A DNA stretch of 32,161 bases from Pseudomonas fluorescens. Its GTDB lineage: Bacteria > Pseudomonadota > Gammaproteobacteria > Pseudomonadales > Pseudomonadaceae. A model generated the notes under the pieces. That model saw nothing but the letters and a program-made list of their open reading frames with translations. It was not told the origin of the DNA and searched no databases. Location of the stretch: positions 1-32,161 of the forward strand of contig NZ_CABVHQ010000067.1 of assembly GCF_902497895.1 (NCBI RefSeq). The letters run 5' to 3'. Position 1 is the first letter of the stretch. Every line of letters begins with the position of its first letter. Shown one piece after another: positions 1 to 7,902 of this stretch. Position numbers and translations under genes: made by a program.

Positions 1-258
1 AAGGCTGCGATCTTTTGACCTTGGCGCCAGCTCAGGCAACGAGTCGCCTATTGGGAAGATCAAAAGATCGCAGCCTGCGGCAGCTCCTACAGGGATTTGT
101 GTACATCCGCGGTATCACGGGTGCATTCGGCCGGCGTAGGAGCTGCCGAAGGCTGCGATCTTTTGACCTTGGCGCCAGCTCAGGCAACGAGTCGCCTGCT
201 GGGAGGATCAAAAGATCGCAGCCTGCGGCAGCTCCTACAGGATTTGTGTACATCCGCG
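1..258. repeat. Tandemly duplicated REP palindrome (REPIN-like)
   Basis: Two nearly identical units of about 108 bases lie at 3-111 and 150-258. Each has inverted arms containing GGCTGCGATCTTTTGA and its complement. In the second unit the arms extend to 136-166 and 208-238 with one mismatch (GCCGAAGG against GCCGCAGG). The spacer between arms and the trailing TTGTGTACATCCGCG are also duplicated, and a CGGCCGGC motif follows both units, so the event duplicated the whole palindrome plus flank. This is a common intergenic REP class in Pseudomonas. No REP-associated transposase is visible in the window. The rest of the stretch up to 391 holds nothing else I can name. Confidence 0.85.
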
Positions 259-391
259 AATTCGGCCGGCTACAGGGTGTTGTGTACGGATTTAGCGACC
301 TAAACACGTCGAAACAGCTATGACACGGGGTAATACCAGTATATCCCATGCCAAAAATACAAAGCTTTAACTTTTTCAATCGCGTGATAAG

Positions 392-414
392 GTATGTATA
401 TACATAGTACATAC
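392..414. promoter_or_regulatory. Palindromic operator candidate upstream of the KfrA-like gene
   Basis: A perfect 14-base palindrome, TATGTATATACATA, occupies 393-406. It is nested in a wider dyad of GTATGTA (392-398) and TACATAC (408-414). It ends 27 bases before the start codon at 441, where a promoter would be expected. KfrA proteins are known to bind palindromes at their own promoters, so autoregulation is the natural inference. No experiment supports it here. Confidence 0.5.
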
Positions 415-440
415 TACAGTACGAAATCGACGGAGCAAAC

Positions 441-1454
441 ATGGCACGTGGCGGCGTAAACAAAGCGGTGGTGCAAACGGCACGCCTGGCAATCCTCGCC
501 CGTGGCGAGCACCCAAGCATCGATGCAGTACGGATCGAGATGGGCAATACCGGCTCGAAAACCACTATCCATCGCTACCTGAAGGAGCTGGATGACGGCG
601 AGCAGCGTCTCGGAGCTCCACAGGAGCAGCTCGACGACGAGTTGACGGAATTGGTTACGCGCCTGGCGCAGCGCCTCAAGGAGCAGGCCCAGGAGCCGAT
701 CGATCGCGCCGAGGCGAGATTCGAAGCGCAAAGAAAGCTGCTGGAGACGCAACTGGCGCAAGTCCTGAACACCCAGGCTCAGCTCAAGCAACAGCTGGAG
801 ATTTCCAACGTGGCGCTGGCCGACGAGACCGCCACGCTGCAGAGCACCCGTTCGATGCTGCAGACCGAGCAAACCCGCAACGCCGGACTGAACCAGGCCC
901 TGAGCGACTTCGAACTGCGCTTGAAAGACAAGGATGAGCAGATTCGCTCACTGGAAGAGAAGCACCTGCACGCCCGCGATGCGCTGGAGCACTACCGCAG
1001 CGCCATCAAGGAGCAACGCGAACAGGAACAACGCCGTCACGAAGGACAGCTGCAACAGGTTCAAATGGAATTGCGCCAGGCGCAGCAGAGCGCGCTGGTG
1101 CGTCAGGACGAGATCACCCAGCTGCACCGCGACAATGAGCGGCTATTGACCGAGAACCGCGGCACCCTCAGAGAGCTGAGCCTGACCCAGGAACAACTCA
1201 AGCAGATCAACAACCGTCATCAACAATTGCTGGAGCACTCGAACCGCATCGACAGTGAGCGCACCCTACTCCAGGAACGCTTGCGCGTCGCCTCGCTGGA
1301 AAGCCAGTCACTCCAGCATGCCGTCGACGAGCAGGCCCGAATCAACCAGGCGCTGGAGCTTTCCCTGACAAAAACCGAAGCCGCGTTGCAGGCCCTGCAC
1401 CAAGCGTGCATGGCAATCACGGAGCCGGATGCCGAACCTGGCAAAGAGGATTAG
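441..1454 (+). CDS. KfrA-type DNA-binding coiled-coil protein
   Basis: The 337-residue product begins with a KfrA_N-like domain. Residues about 10-50 look like a helix-turn-helix (ARGEHPSIDAVRIEMGN then TTIHRYLKEL). The remainder, from about residue 60 to 325, is an almost unbroken Gln/Glu/Leu-rich coiled coil. KfrA of RP4-type plasmids is an autoregulated DNA-binding protein with a long alpha-helical tail linked to plasmid maintenance; chromosomal homologues occur in pseudomonads without a settled role. A CGGAG ribosome site precedes the ATG. The gene is convergent with gor and the two stop codons overlap by four bases. Family assignment is firm; function is not. Confidence 0.8.
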   Translation: MARGGVNKAVVQTARLAILARGEHPSIDAVRIEMGNTGSKTTIHRYLKELDDGEQRLGAPQEQLDDELTELVTRLAQRLKEQAQEPIDRAEARFEAQRKLLETQLAQVLNTQAQLKQQLEISNVALADETATLQSTRSMLQTEQTRNAGLNQALSDFELRLKDKDEQIRSLEEKHLHARDALEHYRSAIKEQREQEQRRHEGQLQQVQMELRQAQQSALVRQDEITQLHRDNERLLTENRGTLRELSLTQEQLKQINNRHQQLLEHSNRIDSERTLLQERLRVASLESQSLQHAVDEQARINQALELSLTKTEAALQALHQACMAITEPDAEPGKED

Positions 1455-2806
1455 CGGGCGACAGGCGTGCGCAGGGTGACGAATTCTTCGGCGGCCGTCG
1501 GATGCACGCCGATGGTTTCGTCGAAATCGCGCTTGGTCGCACCTGCCTTCAAGGCAATGGCCAGCCCCTGAACGATCTCGCCGGCATCCGGCCCGACCAT
1601 GTGGCAACCCAGCACCTTATCGGTCTTGGCATCGACCACCAGCTTCATAAGCGTGCGCTCCTGGCATTCGGTCAGCGTCAGCTTCATGGGGCGGAAGCGG
1701 CTTTCGAAGACCTGCACGCTGTAGCCCTCTTCCCTGGCCTGCTCTTCAGTCAGGCCAACCGTGCCGATGTTCGGCAAGCTGAACACCGCCGTCGGGATCA
1801 TCCGGTAATCCACCGCACGGTATTGCTCCGGCTTGAACAGACGGCGCGCCACGGCCATGCCTTCAGCCAGCGCGACCGGCGTCAGTTGCACGCGGCCAAT
1901 CACATCACCGATGGCCAGAATCGACGGCTCACTGGTTTGATACTGCTCATCGACCTCGATGAAACCGCGCTTGTCGAGCTTCACCGCGGTGTTTTCCAAC
2001 CCCAGATTGTCCAGCATCGGACGGCGACCCGTGGCATAGAACACGCAATCAGCTTCCAGCTGGCGACCATCCTTGAGCGTCACCTTCAAACTGCCATCGA
2101 CCTCGTCGATGCGCTCGATGTCCGCATTGAACTGCAGATTCATTCCACGCTTGGTCAACTCTTCCTGCAAATGCGTGCGCACCGCACCATCGAAGCCGCG
2201 CAGGAACAGATTGCCGCGATACAACAGCGTGGTATCCGCTCCCAGGCCATGGAAGATCCCGGCGAATTCGACGGCGATGTAGCCACCACCGACCACCAGG
2301 ACGCGCTTGGGCAACTCCTTCAGGAAGAACGCCTGGTTGGAGCTGATGGCATGCTCGTGACCCGGAATATCCGGAATCTGCGGCCAGCCACCGGTGGCGA
2401 GCAGAATGTGCCTGGCGGTGAAACGTTCGCCATTGATCTCCACCTGGTGCGGGTCGATCAGCCTGGCGTGACCTTCATGCAAGGTTACGCCGCTGTTGAC
2501 CAGCAGGTTGCGATAGATACCGTTCAATCGATTGATCTCGCGGTCCTTGTTGGCAATCAGTGTTGGCCAATCGAATTCGGCCTCGCCGGGCGACCAGCCG
2601 AAACCCTTGGCCTGCTCAAAGTCTTCAGCGAAGTGCGCGCCATACACCAACAGCTTTTTCGGCACGCAACCGACGTTGACGCAGGTGCCACCCAGGTAGC
2701 GACTCTCGGCCACCGCCACTTTCGCGCCAAACCCCGCGGCAAACCGCGCAGCCCGCACCCCGCCAGAACCGGCGCCAATCACATAAAGGTCAAAATCGTA
2801 GGCCAT
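1451..2806 (-). CDS. gor: Glutathione-disulfide reductase
   Basis: This FAD enzyme reduces glutathione disulfide with NADPH in the cytoplasm and keeps the thiol pool reduced. The 451-residue protein shows the N-terminal FAD fold (YVIGAGSGGVRAAR), the redox-active pair in GTCVNVGC (Cys42 and Cys47), the NADPH-binding GGGYIAVEFAG, a second FAD motif (ILAIGDV) and the C-terminal HPTAAEEF with the catalytic His near residue 435. The open frame extends 20 codons further upstream, but the ATG at 2806 has a GAGGAG site seven bases before it and matches the family start. Length is typical. Confidence 0.95.
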   Translation of the reverse strand: MAYDFDLYVIGAGSGGVRAARFAAGFGAKVAVAESRYLGGTCVNVGCVPKKLLVYGAHFAEDFEQAKGFGWSPGEAEFDWPTLIANKDREINRLNGIYRNLLVNSGVTLHEGHARLIDPHQVEINGERFTARHILLATGGWPQIPDIPGHEHAISSNQAFFLKELPKRVLVVGGGYIAVEFAGIFHGLGADTTLLYRGNLFLRGFDGAVRTHLQEELTKRGMNLQFNADIERIDEVDGSLKVTLKDGRQLEADCVFYATGRRPMLDNLGLENTAVKLDKRGFIEVDEQYQTSEPSILAIGDVIGRVQLTPVALAEGMAVARRLFKPEQYRAVDYRMIPTAVFSLPNIGTVGLTEEQAREEGYSVQVFESRFRPMKLTLTECQERTLMKLVVDAKTDKVLGCHMVGPDAGEIVQGLAIALKAGATKRDFDETIGVHPTAAEEFVTLRTPVAR

Positions 2807-2968
2807 TTCAATCTCCTCGGCAGGCCACAAGCATAACCGCTTCGGCTTTTTTGGGCAGTGCCGCAAGCTACTATGAGGCCGGAAAATGAAAAAGCTACCC
2901 GAACAGACTGGGTGGAAGCACGCTGAAGGTCTTTTATGCGTGGAACGTTTTAGCCTTTTCTCAGGCGC

Positions 2969-4195
2969 TTAGTGTCCGACAAGCACTTTAGGATTGGAAT
3001 TGCCCCACAGGGTAAACAGATCCGCCATCAATACCCCATTGATACCCTCGACTTCGCCCTGGGCGATTTCGGCGCTGCCTTGTTTGCCGAACAACACCAC
3101 TTCATCGCCACTTTTCACAGCCGGTGCGTCGGTGACGTCGACCATCAGGGTGTTCATCGACACTTTGCCCACCACCGGCACGCGATGGCCGCCGATCAAG
3201 ACGAAACCTTTGTTGGTGAATGCGCGGATGTAGCCATCGGAATATCCGACAGTGATGTTGGCCAGTTTCGAATCACGGCTCAGGGTGTAGGCGCGGTCGT
3301 AGCCGACGGTGTTGCCTTTGGGGTAGCTGTTGACCGATGCAACACGGGATTTGAATTGCATCACTCGCTGGTATTCGCTGGGGGACGGCCCGGTGTCACC
3401 GAATAGCGCGCTGCCGGGGCGGACCATGTCCAGGCGCGACTCAGGCACTCGCAGGGTGGCGAAAGAGTTGGCGCTGTGCAGGGTGATGGTGCTGCGGTCC
3501 AGTTGTGCCACGCTCATCAGCCAATTGGCTTGTTCGTTGAAGGCTTTGAGCCCGGCGCGCACCTGGGCGGCCTCTTCGACGGCGAAGTGGGTCATGATCG
3601 CCTTCACTTCCAGGTTGGGTAGTTGGGTGATTGCCAGGGCGTCGCGACGGCCCTGGACTGTGCTCATATCGAGTCCGTTGCGGCTCATGCCGTTGGAGTT
3701 CAGGCCCAGGTGCACCACCAGTGGACGACCATGACGCCTGGCGATCAAGCTCGCCTGGAGTGCAAAATCGAAGTTACCCAGCAACTCTTCAATGTCATAG
3801 GCCAATGCGGCCTCCAGTTCGCTCGGAGCGGCGGTGCGCACGCGCATCAGTTGTCCCTTGAAGCCGCTCTCACGCACTACGCGCGCTTCTTCGTTGCTGG
3901 CAATGCCGACACAGGGCACGCCCATGGCGATCACCGAGGGCATCAACAAACCGATGCCGTGGCCGTAGGCATCGGCTTTCAGTACGGCGCAGATTTTCGA
4001 TGCGTCGGCGAGGGTGGCTTGCAGAGCGCGGATATTGTGTTCGAACGCAGCTTTGTTGATTTCGACCCAGGCGTTGTTATCAGCACTGGCGTGAGCCGCG
4101 CTGTCGGTCACTGACAGTGGCGCTGCGGCGAAGGTCTGGCCTTGCAGAAAAACCAGACCCAGGGAGAGAGCAAGCAGAGTACGGGGCAATGGCAT
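2969..4195 (-). CDS. alr: Periplasmic broad-specificity amino acid racemase (alanine racemase fold)
   Basis: A PLP-dependent racemase of 408 residues with a cleavable signal peptide (hydrophobic stretch to about residue 22, TFAAAPL). The PLP lysine is in VLKADAYGHG (Lys73) and the opposing catalytic tyrosine is in NTVGYDRAYT (Tyr299). Export and the long N-terminus place it with the Bsr/broad-spectrum racemases of Vibrio and P. putida, which act on many amino acids including Lys and Arg, rather than with cytoplasmic Alr or DadX. The ATG at 4195 has GGAG seven bases upstream; an in-frame TTG one codon earlier is less likely. Substrate range is inferred from the family. Confidence 0.85.
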   Translation of the reverse strand: MPLPRTLLALSLGLVFLQGQTFAAAPLSVTDSAAHASADNNAWVEINKAAFEHNIRALQATLADASKICAVLKADAYGHGIGLLMPSVIAMGVPCVGIASNEEARVVRESGFKGQLMRVRTAAPSELEAALAYDIEELLGNFDFALQASLIARRHGRPLVVHLGLNSNGMSRNGLDMSTVQGRRDALAITQLPNLEVKAIMTHFAVEEAAQVRAGLKAFNEQANWLMSVAQLDRSTITLHSANSFATLRVPESRLDMVRPGSALFGDTGPSPSEYQRVMQFKSRVASVNSYPKGNTVGYDRAYTLSRDSKLANITVGYSDGYIRAFTNKGFVLIGGHRVPVVGKVSMNTLMVDVTDAPAVKSGDEVVLFGKQGSAEIAQGEVEGINGVLMADLFTLWGNSNPKVLVGH

Positions 4196-4352
4196 CAATA
4201 ATCTCCATGACTTATTACCATTTGCAAGTCGGTATCGGTAGCGCTGTAACGCCAGGATTGTCCTACAAACAAATCGAAATTCGGGTCATGGATCTGTTCC
4301 AAGGCGTGTCCAGCCGAGGGCTTTTCGTAATCCATGGCGGCACTACAAAAGC

Positions 4353-4379
4353 AAACGCCCCGAACAAGTCGGGGCGTTT
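4353..4379 (-). terminator. Intrinsic terminator of galU
   Basis: An 11-base-pair stem (AAACGCCCCGA with its complement, five-base loop) is followed on the minus strand by a T-rich run (GCTTTTGTAG). It lies about 70 bases beyond the galU stop codon in the direction of transcription. The T run on the plus side (GTTTCTTC) is weaker. Confidence 0.75.
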
Positions 4380-4450
4380 CTTCAGTCCGCCTTCAGTGCG
4401 TTTTCACGCAGTCAGCGAAGATGGCTTCAGAACAGCACGGCGAAGCGCTA

Positions 4451-5290
4451 TCAGAAAGCCTTGCCAGTCTTGTAGAAGTGCTCGAAGCAGAAGTTGGTGG
4501 CTTCGATGTAGCCTTCAGCACCACCGCAGTCGAAACGCGTGCCTTTGAACTTGTAGGCAATCACACAACCGTCCTGGGCCTGCTTCATCAGGGCGTCGGT
4601 GATCTGGATCTCGCCACCTTTGCCCGGCTCGGTTTCTTCGATCAACTTGAAGATGTCCGGGGTCAGGATGTAACGACCGATGATCGCCAGGTTGGACGGC
4701 GCATCTTCAGGTTTTGGCTTCTCGACCATGTTCCGTACGCGGTACAGGTCATCACCGATCAAATCGCCGGCGATCACCCCGTATTTGTGGGTTTCCTGCG
4801 GGTCGACTTCCTGGATCGCGACGATCGTGCAACGGTACTGTTTGTACAGTTTGACCATTTGGGTCAGGACACCGTCGCCTTCCAGGTTGACGCACAAGTC
4901 GTCCGCCAGCACGACCGCGAACGGTTCGTCACCGATCAGTGGGCGACCGGTCAGAATCGCGTGGCCCAGGCCTTTCATTTCAGTCTGGCGAGTGTAGGAG
5001 AACGAGCACTCGTCGAGCAGCTTGCGGATGCCGACCAGGTACTTTTCCTTGTCGGTGCCCTTGATCTGGTTTTCCAGCTCGTAGCTGATGTCGAAGTGGT
5101 CTTCCAGGGCACGCTTGCCACGACCCGTCACGATGGAGATTTCTGTCAAGCCAGCGTCCAGTGCTTCTTCTACGCCGTACTGGATCAGTGGCTTGTTCAC
5201 CACCGGCAGCATTTCTTTAGGCATGGCCTTGGTCGCTGGCAGGAAGCGAGTGCCGTAACCGGCTGCTGGGAACAAGCATTTCTTGATCAT
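4451..5290 (-). CDS. galU: UTP--glucose-1-phosphate uridylyltransferase
   Basis: GalU makes UDP-glucose from UTP and glucose-1-phosphate, supplying LPS core, exopolysaccharide and trehalose synthesis. The 279-residue protein has the nucleotidyltransferase signature near the N-terminus (FPAAGYGTRFLPATKAMPK), then VLADDLC, MVEKPKPEDAPSNLAIIGRY and the C-terminal GTRFDCGGAEGYI. Length and start agree with the family. AAGGACACAT precedes the ATG. It is followed by its own terminator and has a long leader region upstream, so it is probably transcribed alone. Confidence 0.96.
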   Translation of the reverse strand: MIKKCLFPAAGYGTRFLPATKAMPKEMLPVVNKPLIQYGVEEALDAGLTEISIVTGRGKRALEDHFDISYELENQIKGTDKEKYLVGIRKLLDECSFSYTRQTEMKGLGHAILTGRPLIGDEPFAVVLADDLCVNLEGDGVLTQMVKLYKQYRCTIVAIQEVDPQETHKYGVIAGDLIGDDLYRVRNMVEKPKPEDAPSNLAIIGRYILTPDIFKLIEETEPGKGGEIQITDALMKQAQDGCVIAYKFKGTRFDCGGAEGYIEATNFCFEHFYKTGKAF

Positions 5291-5592
5291 ATGTGTCCTT
5301 GAAAGGGCTGTACGTACGAATTTGGCGCAGTCTAATCAGGCGGCGAGCACCTTTCAATGCCCGACGCGGGCTGACCGATGCCATCATAGAGAAATATCGA
5401 GGCCGATAGTTCCGCAGCATCTTATATATCGAGCCCGGCGTAAATCACCTTCTTGCCGCCAGGCCCGGTTTTTAAAGGGGCGGGTGCTATCGAAGGGATT
5501 TGCCTGGAAAATGGCGAGAATCCGCCAAATGCGCTTTTAATGCGTATTTGGCGCTATCATTGGGCGCTTGATCCAGCCAACGAGACAGATCG
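5291..5592. other. Divergent intergenic region between galU and the 5593 gene
   Basis: This stretch must hold the promoters of galU (minus) and of the small gene at 5593 (plus). An imperfect hairpin, GCCAAATGCGC with GCGTATTTGGC (one mismatch), lies at 5524-5552, and TATCAT at 5555-5560 could be a -10 element for the rightward gene. I see no open frame with a ribosome site here. Confidence 0.4.
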
Positions 5593-5781
5593 ATGTCGGC
5601 AGTAAAAAGCGTGAACGGTTACCTGATCAATCAGGCAAAAGATGGCCAATGGTGGGTAGACAGCGCCAGCGGCGAAAACGTCGCCGGACCTTTCCCGTCC
5701 GAAGCCCTGGCCTGTGAAGTCGCAGAGGTCCTGCAGGACCAGCCGAAACCCCCGGCCCGGCGACGCAACGCCAAGTCCTGA
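5593..5781 (+). CDS. Small conserved hypothetical protein
   Basis: A 62-residue protein not recognised by family. It opens with a compact segment rich in Tyr, Trp and Gly (NGYLINQAKDGQWWVDSASG) that could form a small beta fold. A helical middle (SEALACEVAEVLQ) and a basic Pro/Arg tail (PPARRRNAKS) follow. A GAGACAG stretch precedes the ATG and a clear terminator follows 15 bases after the stop, so it forms a single-gene transcript. No membrane segment or signal is seen. Confidence 0.7.
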   Translation: MSAVKSVNGYLINQAKDGQWWVDSASGENVAGPFPSEALACEVAEVLQDQPKPPARRRNAKS

Positions 5782-5795
5782 GCACGATCCCAACC

Positions 5796-5825
5796 AAAAA
5801 GCCCTGCCCTTGCGCAGGGCCTTTT
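5796..5825 (+). terminator. Intrinsic terminator after the 5593 gene
   Basis: A GCCCTGC/GCAGGGC stem at 5801-5820 is flanked by A-rich sequence on the left and CTTTTGG on the right. It follows the stop codon of the 62-residue gene closely. The flanking A and T runs could make it act in both directions. Confidence 0.75.
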
Positions 5826-5922
5826 GGTGTTTATCTATACGAAAATGTCCTTTCGCTATAATCTCTCGGCCTTGGCCTCACCGTACCTGCCCCTCTATAA
5901 CACCTCGACGACGACCACCGAC

Positions 5923-6207
5923 ATGAAAAAAATTCTGCTCTCCAGCGCGATACTCGCTGCTCTCAGCGGCTGTGCCAGTGCTGAAAAGACTTATCTGAAA
6001 AACGGCCAGCAAGGACTGACGATTGATTGTTCCGGGGGGGCCAACTCCTGGGAAACCTGCTATGAAAAAGCCGATAGCTCCTGTGCCGGCACCGGCTATG
6101 ACATCATTGGCACCGATGGCACGCCGTCACCCAAGCCAAGCGACAAGACCCTGGGAGCCGACGTCGGCAACTACAAGAGCCGTAGCGTGCTGGTGGTCTG
6201 CAAGTAA
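5923..6207 (+). CDS. Small lipoprotein with conserved Cys/Trp pattern
   Basis: A 94-residue secreted lipoprotein. The signal peptide ends in the lipobox LSGC (Cys17). The mature part has the pattern C-S-G...SWETCYEKA...C...GYDIIG, a recurring arrangement in small proteobacterial lipoproteins whose role is unknown. The three cysteines before the C-terminus, plus one in the final VVCK, could form two disulfides. A TATAAT at 5857-5862, preceded by C as in RpoS-type promoters, is a plausible -10 box. The open frame extends upstream to 5824, but the ATG at 5923 starts the signal peptide. Confidence 0.75.
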   Translation: MKKILLSSAILAALSGCASAEKTYLKNGQQGLTIDCSGGANSWETCYEKADSSCAGTGYDIIGTDGTPSPKPSDKTLGADVGNYKSRSVLVVCK

Positions 6208-6232
6208 TCGCGCCCGAGCAGCCCCGGCTTGA

Positions 6233-6463
6233 TCACATATGAATTTCCGCAAATTTGATTCCGAGCCCGCGCACGGTCTCGATCAGATCATCCAGGCTCG
6301 CGAATGATTCGACTTCATCGCTGTCATCCACCAGGAAATAACTGCGCCCCTCACTCTTCTTGAAAAACACGATCCACTCCCCCGGATCGGCCGGATTCTG
6401 AATCACATGGGTCGCCGAGATATGCCCCTCGGCATGCCGCACCCTTACCTGCTCACGCTTCAT
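6233..6463 (-). CDS. Conserved hypothetical protein
   Basis: A 76-residue cytoplasmic protein with no recognised domain. It contains alternating hydrophobic strands (EWIVFFKKSEGRSYFLVDD) and a C-terminal helix (FASLDDLIETVRGLGI), which suggests a small alpha/beta fold. GGGAG lies seven bases before the ATG. It is downstream of and on the same strand as the 6652-7044 lipoprotein gene, with a 188-base gap that holds no other gene. Confidence 0.7.
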   Translation of the reverse strand: MKREQVRVRHAEGHISATHVIQNPADPGEWIVFFKKSEGRSYFLVDDSDEVESFASLDDLIETVRGLGIKFAEIHM

Positions 6464-6651
6464 TACTGACTCCCAAAAAAACCGCGCAACACAACTGCCG
6501 GAGTTGACGGCATCTGTGTTCTATAGCGGCAGTTTATCGGATGCCTTGGTCTAGCGGTGCTCGACGTTGCCGCCAGCCAATCGGGTTCGCCAGAAATCCG
6601 CTGAAAACAAAAACGTCTGCCGAGCTACGAACAGGGCGTGTCTTCAGCTCT

Positions 6652-7044
6652 TCAGGCAGTAAACACCGAGGACGTTGCCAGTTTGCGTGGCAATCCGCCG
6701 GAAATGCACTCGTTGGCGGCATTGCCCACATCTGCGGGTCGCAACGGCATATTACTCATCCGCTCATAAAGCTTGATGCTGCTGCCGCTGGAACGCTCGT
6801 CGATTTCAAAGATCGCGGCCGGGCCGGACGAAAATTTTTGCGGGACAATCACCCGCACCCCTTCCTTGACTGGCTCAATCTGCAAGGCGCCACGGCTACT
6901 GGCCAGTTTGTCGACCACACACTTGGCGTAGTCCTGCGGATTTTTCCCCGAGATTACGCTCATGGTCGGCGGCGTCTGGTGGATATCCGAAACTGTCGCA
7001 CAACCACTTATCACCAAGGTCAGAGCCCACACAGCTCGCTTCAT
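6652..7044 (-). CDS. Putative lipoprotein
   Basis: A 130-residue protein whose short signal peptide ends in VISGC (Cys15), so it should be lipidated. The mature domain has two cysteines (KCVVDKL and NECISG) and strands such as GVRVIVPQKF and AIFEIDERSSG. I do not recognise a named family. GGAG precedes the ATG. It is divergent from the DUF1883 gene at 7254 across a region with two strong hairpins. Confidence 0.7.
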   Translation of the reverse strand: MKRAVWALTLVISGCATVSDIHQTPPTMSVISGKNPQDYAKCVVDKLASSRGALQIEPVKEGVRVIVPQKFSSGPAAIFEIDERSSGSSIKLYERMSNMPLRPADVGNAANECISGGLPRKLATSSVFTA

Positions 7045-7103
7045 ATAAAATCTCCAGTAAAGACCCTCCGACAGCGCAAATGCTGTTTTTATCCGGCGCG
7101 CCG

Positions 7104-7189
7104 GGGTTTATCTCGCATAAACCCGCCGATAACTGTTTTTTATTATCAAAGCCCCACACGTCAGCCCGATAATAATCCGATCGGGCTGA
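7104..7189. other. Two perfect hairpins in a divergent promoter region
   Basis: The first is GGGTTTAT/ATAAACCC with a five-base loop (7104-7124). The second is TCAGCCCGAT/ATCGGGCTGA with a nine-base loop (7161-7189). Between them the DNA is AT-rich (TTTTTTATTATC). Both neighbouring genes point away from it, so ordinary termination is not needed here. They may be operators, leader structures or a decayed REP pair. Confidence 0.45.
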
Positions 7190-7253
7190 TAAACTGCGCC
7201 ATGGCCCATGCTATCGTTTTGATTTTGTAGAAAAAGCCCTTCTGGAGGCGCCC

Positions 7254-7556
7254 ATGAAATTTATCCACCAGCGCGAGCACCTCAACGAAGACGATATCGT
7301 CGTCATCGAGTGCTCCCAGGTATGCAACATCCGGCTGATGAACGACGCCAACTTCCGCAGCTTTAAAAATGGCGGTCGGCATACGTATCACGGCGGTGCG
7401 TTTGACAAGTTCCCGGCGAAAATCACTGCACCGAGCACCGGTTTCTGGAACATCACTATTGATACGGTCAACAACCGGGCAATCAGCGTGACCCGCAAAC
7501 CGACCCTGACCCACTCGATCAAGATCATCCGCCGCTCCAGCTCGAAACTGCGCTGA
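7254..7556 (+). CDS. DUF1883 family protein
   Basis: A 100-residue protein matching the DUF1883 pattern: N-terminal FIHQREHLNEDDIVVIECS, then CNIRLMNDANFRSFKNG, an HGGAF segment, and the C-terminal FWNITIDT and TLTHSIKIIR. This is a small all-beta fold found alone in pseudomonads or joined to other modules elsewhere; its function is unknown. TGGAGGC lies eight bases before the ATG. The gene at 7592 follows after 35 bases and may be cotranscribed. Confidence 0.8.
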   Translation: MKFIHQREHLNEDDIVVIECSQVCNIRLMNDANFRSFKNGGRHTYHGGAFDKFPAKITAPSTGFWNITIDTVNNRAISVTRKPTLTHSIKIIRRSSSKLR

Positions 7557-7591
7557 AACCGCCCCACGATCAGACAGAAACAGGAACGACC

Positions 7592-7762
7592 GTGACCCAG
7601 ACGACCAAGTACGTGATCAAATACAAACTCAATGGCGAGCGTCGTTTCGAGTTCGCGCAGCTGGAGTCCGGCACCGAGGAAGAAGCCAAGGCTGCGCTGG
7701 AGGCCCTTCATGGCCAGACCGACGACGTCATCAGCGATGTCAATGTGAGCAAGGCGCTGTAA
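7592..7762 (+). CDS. Small protein with GTG start
   Basis: A 56-residue frame beginning GTG (reads MTQTTKYVIKYKLNGERRFE at its start) and ending VNVSKAL. Codon use is strongly Pseudomonas-like (GAG, CTG, GCC, GTC). AGGA lies eight bases before the GTG. The fold would be two strands and a helix (TEEEAKAALEALHG), a typical small alpha/beta arrangement. It follows the DUF1883 gene by 35 bases in the same direction. No family is recognised. Confidence 0.7.
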   Translation: MTQTTKYVIKYKLNGERRFEFAQLESGTEEEAKAALEALHGQTDDVISDVNVSKAL

Positions 7763-7818
7763 GCGAACTGGAGCAACAGGGAAGTCACGCTCCTGCAGAG
7801 TGATCGGCCACTCGCAAG

Positions 7819-7868
7819 AATTCGACCGCAAGCACCGGAGTGTTGACCGCGGCGACGCTCCCTAGACT
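7819..7868 (+). promoter_or_regulatory. Ada-box promoter of the oxygenase-alkB operon
   Basis: The pattern AAT-N6-GCAA (7819-7831) equals the A-box and B-box of the E. coli ada promoter. It is continued by a conserved CCGGAGTG. A -10 candidate, TAGACT, lies at 7863-7868, exactly 31 bases after GCAA. The same layout recurs before ada at 9357. Methylated Ada is the expected activator; this is inferred from the paired match. Confidence 0.7.
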
Positions 7869-7902
7869 GGCAGACCTCAGCCTTGGGTTCAGGAGTCAGA
7901 CC

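Noticed and set aside
1..258. A CRISPR array
   Set aside because: The repeated units are inverted REP palindromes with a duplicated spacer, not direct repeats with unique spacers, and no cas genes are present.
1406..2836. A 476-codon plus-strand open frame opposite gor
   Set aside because: It mirrors the gor gene; the amino acid pattern is His/Gln/Arg-rich without domains, as expected of the antisense of a GC-rich gene.
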